The position numbers were made by a program, and so were the translations under genes. Positions 10,639 to 22,723 of a stretch of DNA of 64,000 nucleotides are shown here, one piece after another. Below the pieces are notes generated by a model that saw only the letters and a program-made list of their open reading frames with translations, was not told where the DNA came from and did no database searches. The DNA is from Riptortus pedestris. Its lineage: Eukaryota; Arthropoda; Insecta; Hemiptera; Alydidae. The first letter of the stretch is position 1. Each line of letters begins with the position of its first letter. Location of the stretch: positions 103,776,001-103,840,000 of the forward strand of contig CM032230.1 of assembly GCA_019009955.1 (NCBI GenBank), in the 5' to 3' direction.

Positions 10639-13600
10639 GTAATTAAGACATTTAAGATAGCTGCACTATATGAAAATCGCGCCATGAGTACGACCTCAAT
10701 AGCTGATTTCCCTTAAGGGAAATCTGCTAACATGTCATTATTACCACAATAGATATTTTAATTCTAGTAAAAAATAATAATTTCTACTTTTTTTTTCTTT
10801 TTTTATATATATCCCCTAAGGGAAATAAGCTATTGAAGTCTTACTAATGAAACGATTTTCGAAATTTGTCTTCAAATGTCCATCGATCCTACCCAGGAGA
10901 TGACGAAAATGAGGTCCGTTCAAAATTATATATATATTTGTCTTTCAAAGCTCTAGCGGTCGCAATTTTTGTTTGATCGTTACGAAACTCGATATTTAAA
11001 CGTTTTATGCAAAAAGACAGATCAAGTTCGTTAATGGCTGAAATCGGACCAGTAGGAGGGGGGGGGTTAGAGGGGGGATTTTCGAAAATTCGAAATATCT
11101 CCGTTACCATACGTCGGATCAAAACATTGTATAGAACCAATCTTATTGTACATTAAATTTACTATAAATATTGTTATATACATTTATTCTCTATCTTGAA
11201 TATTAACCGAGATATTTGCCTTTTTATGAAGTCTGTGGTTGGGTATAGTTCGGATTTGGTTGGCCGTTTCCGTAAATTTGAGTTATTAAAATATAAATTA
11301 TTCTTACAATTCAGAAGCCGTTTCAGTTGGGAATTTATTTTAATTAACTGAAAGATTTCTCATTACCGTTTGTATTTAAGCACGATGGTGTTGTGTTACC
11401 AGTATCTATATTTCTCTATTGTAAAACTTCACAAGGAAATCTACTTAGTTTACGTAGCCCCTGCTTGACGGACTTTTTTTTGTTTTTTTGTGGCGTGTCA
11501 ACCATTATGGTCATTAACGTCAGATCGTTTTTATAAATTATTAATTTCAGAATGTTTCAATATGTATTGTTTCATTATATTTATCAGTCAACATTATTAG
11601 TATTAATTAATGCTGCGATGCGAGGTATACCATGTTGAGAGGGTTACATATAGCGTTTTAAACTTTAACATTTTTGGTGGTACACTGTTTAGGAAATTTC
11701 CCCTTTGTAGGTTTATGAAGATAATGCACTAATCCACAAGAACCAATGTTTGAATGCACTTATTAGCAGGCATGCATTTTTATTGGAAAAATTTCCTCAA
11801 ATGTCCATCGATCCTACCCAGGAGATGACGAAAATGAGTTCTGTTCAAAATGATATATGTAAACCCGGAATCGTGGGTTTAGAATGAGGGGATTTGAAAA
11901 TCCAAAACATCTTATTTGCTATGGGTCTGATCGAAAAATGTTGTTCTATACATTTTCTTTTAATTTAATTATTAAGCAAGTTAATTAGTACTTTCTTGTG
12001 CTCTAGTGTGTCATACCAGCTACGTGTGAAATCTGCTTAGTTTACGCAGCCCCTGCTCAACGGACTTTTTCTAAACATAATTATGATTTGTAATCATCAC
12101 TTAATCACTACATATGGCACGATACCTAAAATTACTGCTAAATGCCTCCGTTGTAGGTTTTATAAAATTTATTCACAATAACGTAATGCCTACAATTTTA
12201 AACTTATTTGAATGCAAATCGGTATTGATACTTTTCGTAGGAGGGGGTAAAATATAAGCATTTTTCTGGCCATATTGTGTGCTATTCTAACTGAGGTGGG
12301 AAGGAGGTCAAAAAAAAAAAAACCTGTTTTCATCAACAGCTAGTTGAAAATATACTCCAAAGTCGTTGCTTCATATTGTTGCGAAAATTAAAGGATTAGT
12401 TGAGAGAGCCGCGTATTTGGGAAGTGGGATATAGATAAACCGACAGAGGGTCGGGCTCCTACTAGTCCCTTTCAGTCCAGGCGTCGGGGGCCCAGCCAAT
12501 CCCCCTTTGATGTATGCCGACGACCTATATAAAGAACCGGCCAGCCACGAGCGAGTCAGTTTTTCTTCTCAAGTGCTCATATGTGCGTTCTGTGCTACAG
12601 TGCGACTTATTGCAGTGCGGTAAAGTGTTTTTATAAGAAGAACATTGTTGTGCCGTGACTGTAAGTAACAGTTTAGTGCCGTGTTTAAAACAGTGCAGTG
12701 TCGCGAAATAAAGGACAGTAACCATGAGTGAATTATTGGACTGTGTAATCTGAAGAACAGTGATGCTATCAGTGTATACTGTGAGTAGTAATTAAGAATA
12801 ATTACCAAGTGTATTGTGCATGGTTAAATAAATTGTGCTGTGATAAAAACTGTGAAACTTGTGTGTGTTTAATTTAGCAAACCAAAAGTACTCTTATTAA
12901 CAACGTTTATTACTGGTTTAGTAATAAATCGTAACAATATGTACTCTGGTAAATAGGATTATATATCCTATGCGATACACGAGTCCTTCTTGTTCCTTCA
13001 CTTCCCAACAATTATCAATCACTACAGACGCGTTGAATAGTCTGTGACTGCACTTTGGTTTAGCTGGAGATCCAAGAGGTTGTACCTGGTTATCTTTAAC
13101 GAAGATGAAACCTGCTGCATCCAACGCTTCAGCTTTGAATGCATGAGTCGTGCATTAAGGAAATCTCTCTCTTCTACTAATCTCCATCAACAAGAAAAAT
13201 AGACTAGAAACACACGTTAGTCTCGTAACATAAGTCTATTATTGGATCAGCATGAGATAAGCAACGGATTTTTACACAACGGCTAAACAATGACTGTCTG
13301 TTACCGCTCTTGCGGCCACAATTTTGGTTTAATCGTTATTAAACTCGATATTAATCGTTTTTTTTTTTGCGAAACGAAAGATCAAGTTCATTAATGGCTG
13401 AAATCCGACCAGTCGGAGAGGTGTGTTTAGAGGGAAGGCATTTCCAAAATTCTTAATATCTCCGTTAGTAAGCGATTTAAAACTTGTATAGAACCAATTT
13501 TATTGTAAACTTAATTTTCTATAAATGTTGTTATGTACGTATTTCCACTATATTGATTATTAACCGAGAAATTTGCATTTTATAGTTTTCGGCCTCCAGT

Positions 13601-16600
13601 AAACCCCCACTCATGCTCATGGCATATTAATTAAAATACATTATTTGAAGCATAATTACCAATTATTGTTCTCATTGAACTTGTACTTTTTGAGATAAAT
13701 GTAAATACGTGGCACACGTGGGAAAGCTGCTTAGTCAACGCAGCCCCTGCGTGACAGACTTTATATAGAATTTGATTACCAAAAACTTTCCATCATGAGT
13801 GCATTCTCTCTTAAAATGTGGCCAATTATTTAAATTAAATTCTGATAGAGTTAAAACTACTTTGAATTTCAATAAACGAGGACTGTGAATATTAAGAAAG
13901 AGTAAAGATATAACTAGAAATTTAACAAAGAAAAGTACACAAGCATTCATAGTGCTTCATTTTTGTAACTATACTGATTTAATATACATATCAATTTTTG
14001 CTTTTTTTTCGCTTTTATGTCAATCAATATAAAATTGATTTTAGGTGGAGATACTGCTGAACTTAATTCTAGGAATGACACCGAAATTAAAGAAAGTAAG
14101 TATTTAACTTATGCAAGTAACTTTAATTAATTTAGATAATTTTATTTTAATGTACTTTAATAATTTTGTGAACGTCATTGCAAAAATGGGTGATCTCTGA
14201 TAAATATTTGATTTTAGTTATTTACTCGTTAAAAGAAAGTGTTTATCCAGTGCATTATTGTTTGTTGCAATTATTCTTTCATTTGAACAGGTGAAAATTG
14301 CAAATACAATGCAGTCAGTGATCGTTTTCATTCTACCAATTACAATACGGGATTCAGGTGACCTGTATGATGAGTTAAGGTATCAATAATACCCTTGGTA
14401 ATCCTAGAGTCGTGGGTTCGTTACCCGTATGGGAAATAGGAATCTATTTAATGACGAACTCATTTTAAAAACCCCGTAAAACGCTCCCTTGCTAGAAAAG
14501 GGCGGTAACCTGTAGGTACCCCATCCCAATTAGCCATAGTAACATATCGTGGAGGTTAATAAATAGCATTAGTAATAACTACAACTAAACCTTGATATCA
14601 TACTGGCAAAGATGTCAAGAAGCTTATCATTCACATGATCTGAAAGTCAATCGACAACCTGCTTTGGTCTCAGATATTAATAAATTTACTATAAATATTG
14701 TTATATACAGTTATTCTCTATCTTGAATATTAACCGAGATATTTGCATTTTATTAAATCTGAGTGGCTAACGGACGAAGTGACTTTCCCGCCAAAAGCTA
14801 GTTTGGCCGTTTCCTTCACTGGCTCGGCTCTCGTGAAATTTCTCTATTGTAAAACTTCACGTGGGAAATCTGCTTAGTTTACGCAGCCCCTGCCCAACGG
14901 ACTTTTTACTACTTCTCATTAGTGTAGACGACGAATTCAATCAATAAATCCACATATTATTAATGAATTTATGAAAATGTTAATTTCTTTTTATGAAAAT
15001 GTAACTTTTACTTTGATTTTTCTTCTAGGTTTGGATTCCAATTTATCTCGAGAACTGGATATTCCCGGACGCGACATCGAAATTACTCAATGGCCAAGTA
15101 AGTTAATTTATGTGATTGTTTTTATCTAATTCCATCTACATGCATTTAATCGGGAGGATAAAAATATGCAAATGAATTATCAAGTAATTAATGGGAACTT
15201 GTTATTCCAGGTGTCAACAATTTCTCAATATTTGATGTGTTTTTTTAATTAGGTTTTCGCCAAGAAAAAAAAAACTATATCTCTACCATAATAAAAATAA
15301 AATAATGGAATAACTAGCACTGAGAATTAAGATTTGTTTTCTTTACAGTAGTGTAAGTCTCCAAAGTTAAAATTTTGTCACCTAACTACCTGAACGGAAA
15401 ACCAGAGCTGTCGAAACCAGTAAACTAAAGAATAAATATACAAGCAATATTAGAATTTATAGAATAATGATATGAAGAATAGGAAAATAAATATTCCCAA
15501 TTATTATTTAGTATAACAACTTGGGGAGTATGTACTGGGAAGGAAGACCCGAGAGTCCACGTTAACAAGTTTTAGTTGAGTATTCATGATGTGGCTCTGA
15601 ACGTATCACGCCACAGAAAAACTGTCAAGTGGGGGTGCTGACATTTACTTTAACCCTGGTCGTCAAGATGGAGACATCATAATCTCTTGGCGTGTTAGGT
15701 GGCTAGTGCAATGCGGAATAGATGTGGCAGAAGATTCCACGTCTTCGCCTTAAACAACGAGGATACAACTGTATTTTAGGAGACTTTAAATCAGTCAAAC
15801 AGGAAAGAGACTTCCAGACCAAAAACAGAACATTTATCCAAAAAGATCGAGATCCAATAAGAAGAGCATCAGTAGCACACAAGAAGGTCAATGAAACACG
15901 GACGACGAACGATCCCTGCTAATCAAACTCAGAACCAAATTTCGACGAGACTTGTCGGACGAGGGAAGTCTCTTCTTTCGGAGTGTGGTTGGGCTACTCC
16001 TTGACAAATGTTGGCCGTAACAAATAAATCCATGATACACTACATTTTAACACGGTTCAGCTTACTTAAATCGTCCGGTTTGATCCTTAAGAATACCAGA
16101 ACAGAGCTAGAAGTGGACCACTGAAATGCTGCATGCGTAAAAAAGGTGGAAAGCCTGTGTGTGTGTTGATGAGACCTTGAAGGGATGCTATTCTTTTAAG
16201 GAAAAATGTAGAATATGTGGACAGCAAAGGCCATTTTTTTCTGTAACAATCATTTCAACACACAGTGAGTTTCCTTAGGAGGTTGGCGCTGGTTCTCCTG
16301 CCAAATTAACTGACAACGCCACCTCTTATTAAGTACTTTCATTTATTTTCATACATCATACTCAGTTATCAATAATTAATAAATTGTATAATCTGTACTT
16401 TGATAGTTGTAGGTGAAATTCCGTACGACCCAGGCTTTGATGAGATGTATGGAAACATTACTGAATACGGTAAGCCTTTTCGTCAATTCAAATATATTAT
16501 ATGCTCACTATTTAATTGTCATGAAATATTATGAAGAAACCTTTTTCTTGATGAGGATTATAAAATACTCTTAATACTCACAATCACATGCATTTTTTTC

Positions 16601-19206
16601 AAAGCATATTTTATTTATATTCGAATTAACGCCTTAAATCTTAAACATTTTAGAACTTTTTAGTGGTCTGTCTTACAAGCCCCTGAAGTCCCTGGGGGTT
16701 CGCTTTATGAGATTATGAAATTGAATTCACCGTACCCATAGAATTCTGGATATAAATAAGAGACGTGAGTTCGAGTCTTGATATACATAATCTTTGCCCC
16801 CAATAAAGTAGTATTATAATTAGTAACATTTTATTTAATCACGAACGTTTTATGATTTATTTGCAAATCACAGTAATACTGGCAAAGGGGTGTTAAAAAC
16901 CACTTGAGGAGGCACATCTACATCAAGGGAAGTCGGTTATTGCGGTCGTTAATACAACTCCATAATCGTAAAATGCCGTAAAATATCCACCGGTATATGT
17001 TGCGCACGCAATAGCTATTTTATTTTCATTACTTATTCAATGCGATTCGACCAAGTTCGTCGAGTGTCTATGAGTTATCTGTATTTCATTACTGCATCTA
17101 GAAAATTTGCTCAGTTTACGGAACCCCTTTGTGGCAGGGGTTTTTCTAATTTGGTGTTGTACAACAAGGTATAGGATTACTACGACTTCTTACGAGATAA
17201 CTAACTTATCCATTTTCTGCAACAGCGTCAGGACTCAGCAGCATTTAATTTCATAATCAGATCTTTAATAGCCATTATGTTTGCTTTATGTTGCTGTTCT
17301 CGTTAATGCAAACTATCATGGACATTCCGTTGGATGAAGCAAAAGCCATTATGTGAATTTTATATTTTTTTATGATTTTAGGTTTGCACAGGCCAGAGTG
17401 TTTCTTTGAAGATTTAACTGGAGCTTGCTGCATGAATGTAGGAATGTACGGGGCTGTCTTCAAAAGTAAGTGGATATCAAACATCTCTTAACTTCAAAAT
17501 CAATAGAAAGAAGAAGATTGTAACTTCAAATTAGAATAGTGTATGAGGACAGTAAAAATAGCCATGTTTTCTGGGGGGGGGGGAGGATTCAAGATAATTT
17601 TAATTATTTATCAACGTCTACTTTTTGCAACTAAGGCTAATTGGGACGGATTATCTACAGGTTACCACCATTTTGTAGCCAGGGTGGGAATAAGGATTTT
17701 ATTTAATGAATTCCGTCACTAAATAAATTCCTCTGCCCAGGCGGGAATCGAACTTGCCACTCTAGGACTACCATGTGAGATTAAAGGCAACGCTTTAACT
17801 CACATGGCTAACCTGAGCCCCCAATTCAAGATAAGTCATTTCTTAATTTAAATATCAAATGGGGACATGAAAATCCTTCGAAATAGAACGAGCTAAGGGA
17901 TTGTAAATTGCGGCGTTAGCAGCGTTTTTGCGAAAAAGTCTTACACGAAGGGGACTGCGTAAATTAAGCAGATTTCCCATGTGCTAATATTCATGATAAA
18001 GAAAATAATTATATAACAACATTGACATCCGATTAAATTTGTAATACGTAAGTTGTATAAAATGTTTGGTCGGGGAGATTTCCCTCAAGGGAAATTTGCT
18101 AACATTTCTTAATTTCAAAATCAATATAGATTATAAGATAATCCCGTTGAATTAGAACATTGTAAGGAGATCGTTCATTGTGATGCCTAGCACCATTTTT
18201 GAAGAAGCTTACAAAATAAGACTATTCATATAGTGCATTTCAACTTGTTTCATGAAGCTATGCAGGTGGAAAAATGTATTCATTTTACAAATAATTACTA
18301 CGTAATTAGTTTAAAATATATTAATTCTAAGAACGTCTATTGAATTCAACATTTTTGGAGAAGAATACTTTTGCGTTATTGCGTTTTAAATGCTTTTATT
18401 TTTATTTATTTTTAAATTTATGAATCCATTCCTTTCCTGGTAAACCCCCCCCCCGTGTCTCAATGATAATTTTGTTGACTACAACTTTTATGTCGCAGCA
18501 TATTTCAATAAAATGTGCCGTTTCTGAAATAAAAATTTGTGCATTTTACGGATAATGGGTGCATCAAATCGAAAAGTTCACCAATATAAACTCGTTTTAG
18601 AATTTGATTTTCTACAATAATCCGCCATAAAAAGTTGGGCAATACATTGGAAATTCCAAATTAATTTAGGTTAGAAGGTTGAATATGGACTGATAGGATT
18701 ATTCAGAGTTCACAATAATGGCACGCCAAGTCTCAGCCTTGTATTAAAATTATTATGAGATTCTAAGGGGGGTGGCACGGGAACTTGGGACACCCTGTAT
18801 TATGAACCTAACGTTTGTACAAAATATTTTTTCCCCTAGATAATCCACTTTTTTGTGTTTTTAATGGTTTAAATCGTTGAAATATGCTTCCAGCTTGCAT
18901 AGAAATTGGACTTCAACTAAGCAATATGAAGGCCGAGGCTATACTTCATGTTAACGACCATGAAATTTTAAGCAAAGAGATCAGAGGTAAATATGCAATA
19001 TTTAATTATTTTCTTAGAATAAAGTAAGCAATGATGTGAGACAATGCATGTACATTTCATAACTGTAAATATGACTGGATGAAGAAGATATGTGCTATTT
19101 TTTTCCACACTTCCATTACTTATAACCTATTGTATTATATTCCCCTTTGAGAAGAGTGAAACATTCACACCCGTAAAGCAGTTCACTCCAAACGAAAAAC
19201 AGCAAA

Positions 19207-19239
<33 letters not shown>

Positions 19240-19450
19240 TATCTATGCTTATAAGCTTATTAGTTAAAATACTTTTTTTTCTTTGGAAGGCTTTTCCAGC
19301 AAGTACTATTCTTCTATTGACTTCAGCTCTATTATCATTGTCTTCACTGATAATGTTTCCTAGGTATCAAAACTCCTTCACTTTTTCAAGTATAATGTTT
19401 CCAATTCTAATACTTATATTTCCTTGGTTTTGTTTCTTTTCTACTACCAA

Positions 19451-19497
<47 letters not shown>

Positions 19498-22400
19498 GTA
19501 GAACATAAATATTTCCAGGTAAGAAACTTTAATTCTTACCATAGTTAAGTCCTAAGAGTCCTTCAATCCCATCCACAATGTCGAAATATCAAAATATAAT
19601 CAACAGACCAAGTCCAGGTTTTTTTTCCTAATTACTAACACTTATCTTTTACTTCGTGAAAAATTATAAAAATAGATTAATTTTATTGGCTATTATATAC
19701 ATATTTTAGCCTGAGTCTGACCCGTTTAGTGTTAGTAATCTTGCTAATAATATTCACAGAAAATATACAAGAACAAATGGCATAATGTTAACCTACTATA
19801 AACATAAAATAATAATTTTTTTATTTCTATTTTAATAAATGTTTTCAAGTAGTACTTAAATTTCTAAAATTCTTTATAAACTTAATCTGATGAATGCTAT
19901 TTATACATCTTATGTATTTACATTTATTTATTTGTTTTCTGTGACATGTAAATTGACTTTATTGGGCTTTTCAATACTAAAGTATTTTATAAACAAAATA
20001 ATTGTATATACTATGTCGTTGTCTAGTTTAATACTACTGAAGCGAATAAGTAAATAATGATCACTTTATGAATGTCCTCAATGTTAAGAATATTTTCCAG
20101 GGACAATAAATCATCACTTGTGGCTATTAATTTCTTCAAGTAATTGCTCTCTATGATAGCTGTATAGTGAACATTGCAATAATAAATGTTTTAATCCGTC
20201 CGATATAAATTCCTGATAGCATTCACAAACTTCTTCGGATTTTATTATTTTCATTAGTTTTATTGTGATACAGCTTCAAGTTATCATTATTTGAAATTCT
20301 CAGTTGGCTAACAAATCTTACTTTCTTCATATTCATTTTGAATTCCAGATAATCTTCAGGTTGGGGGCTGGTATAATGAATGACACGTCTATAAAAAGGA
20401 TTGTGAAGTAAGGAGGATGATGAATTGTATACTCTATTGATGTCGGTGGATAATATGGGACTTGTTGCTTCTTCTAAAATTGTGTTTATATTTGCTAGAA
20501 AATTTGCTACACACGAGATATCACTAAAGTGCACTTGCACATTAATTAAAATCGCTATAGCTTTTATTTGTGAGACCCAATTATAATTTGTATCATGACT
20601 ACTGGCATCCAACGCTATTAGTCTATTGAAACATTTCCTTGCTATTCTATTTTCAGAGAGTAGCAATATTTTTATACAGAAATTAAGGATTTTTCTAACA
20701 CCTGAAATTTTATATGGCTCCGGCCAATTTTCGGTCTAACCATATAGTTAGGAGTGCATTTTGGCCAGAAATATAAATATTTGAAAATTACAAATTGTTG
20801 CGATCTGGCTGCGGCAAAAGGAAGTGGAAGCTGTAAAAATATGATAATTCCCCCAACCAAATCACTAACAAGAATTTAGGAAGGGTTCACCAACAATCGA
20901 CTCTACTCAATATTTAAATATATATATAAATTTATTTATAATTAAATATTCGCCAATAATAAATAAAAATTAAAATGAAGAGGCACCTTTTAATAATTTA
21001 AAGGGGACACTTATCTCTATTTAAACTAGATTACAATTAAAACACTTAGCTGTTTTTATAGAAGTTCTCTATCAGTCTCAGACGTGAGAGATAGTGCAGG
21101 CGAGAAGTATTCTGGCCAGCGGAAGCTGAAGGACTAGCGAGGTGTCCTGGACCAAGGTCTTTCGTCAGGATTATCTGAGATATGACTGCTTTAATCCTTC
21201 GCGACGTCGTCCTTATATAGGCTGAGCCGGTGTCGCACTTTGACCCCGCTGATCAAAATATCCTCAAAAAGTGAATTTAACGGGAAAATATTATCTGAAT
21301 TCATCCGTAATATTAATTAGGGGGGCTAAGAGCTGTGAATGTTATTATAAAAATCCATCGGCGCTATCTATTAGAATATGAGATCGCATGGTGACAACTC
21401 CAAATTGGTGACAAACTCTTATTAAAAGGTAAAAACTATACATTTAAGTATTCATAAATAATAATCTTAATATGGTCCGTCTTGCCATTATTCAGATTAT
21501 AAAATATATGGTCATTTGTGTAATGCAATGTCAGATTCATTACAAAAAGTCCGTCACGCAGGGGCTGCGTAAACTAAGATTTCCCACGCGCGTCACATTT
21601 TTGCATTTATCTCATGACTTAAAAGTTCAATGAGAACAATATTTGTTATTTACGCTTCAAATATAGTGCTTCATAATATAACAGCTTATTGCTGAAATGA
21701 CATAAGCAGAAGTGGGGTTTAATAGAGGCTCAAAACTAAAAAACGCAAATATCTCATTTGCATAACGCAAAGAAAACATGTGCATAACATCATTTATAGA
21801 TCATTTAAATTGCAATAAGATCGGTTCTATAGAATTTTTTGATCCAACGTATAGTAACAGAGATATTTCGAAAATCCTCCCCTCTAAACCCCCCTTCCCT
21901 GGTCCGATTTTAGCCGTTAACGAACTTGACATTTCTTTTTACATAAAAAGACTAAATATCGAATTTGGTAACGATTAAACAATAATTGCGACCGCTAGAG
22001 CAGTAACAGACCAATATATAGATAGAGAGAGAGAGATAAAGTCCGTCACGCAGGGGCTTCGTAAACTAAGCAGATTTCTCACGTGAAGTTTTACAATAGA
22101 GAAATTTCACGAGAGCCGAACAGTTACGAAAACGGCCGACCTAGCTTTTGGCGGGAAACTCACTCTCATCTGTAAGCCGCCCAGATTTAATAAAAATGGA
22201 AAAATGCCAATATCTCGGATTAAATATTCAAGATAGAGAATAAATGTGTATAACAATAATTTATAGTAAATTTAATTTGCAATGAGATTGGTTATTCTGT
22301 ACAATTTTTCGAATCCGACGTTATAGTAACGGAGATATTTCGAATTTTTCGATAATCCTCCACTTTATAACTCCCTCACCACCACTGGTACGATTTCAGC

Positions 22401-22659
22401 CGTTAACGACTTTGATCTTTCTATTGATTCTGTACAATTTTTCGATCCGACGTATAGTAACGGAGATATTTCGAATTTTCGATAATCCTCCACTTTAAAC
22501 TCCCTCTCCCACTGGTCCGATATCAGCCGTTAACGAACTTGATCTTTCTTTTTACATAAAACGACTAAATATCGAGTTTCGTAACGATCAAACAACAATT
22601 GCGACCGCTAGAGCGGTAACAGACAAATATATAGATAGATATACATATATGTATGTATG

Positions 22660-22723
<64 letters not shown>

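Noticed and set aside
15703..15922. Overlapping frames on both strands in intron 3 of the DUF4773-type gene
   Set aside because: No domain, splice context or codon signal. Likely chance in a less AT-rich repeat remnant.
19092..19496. 134-residue plus-strand frame with F runs
   Set aside because: It is poly(T) plus the antisense of a decayed RT fragment.
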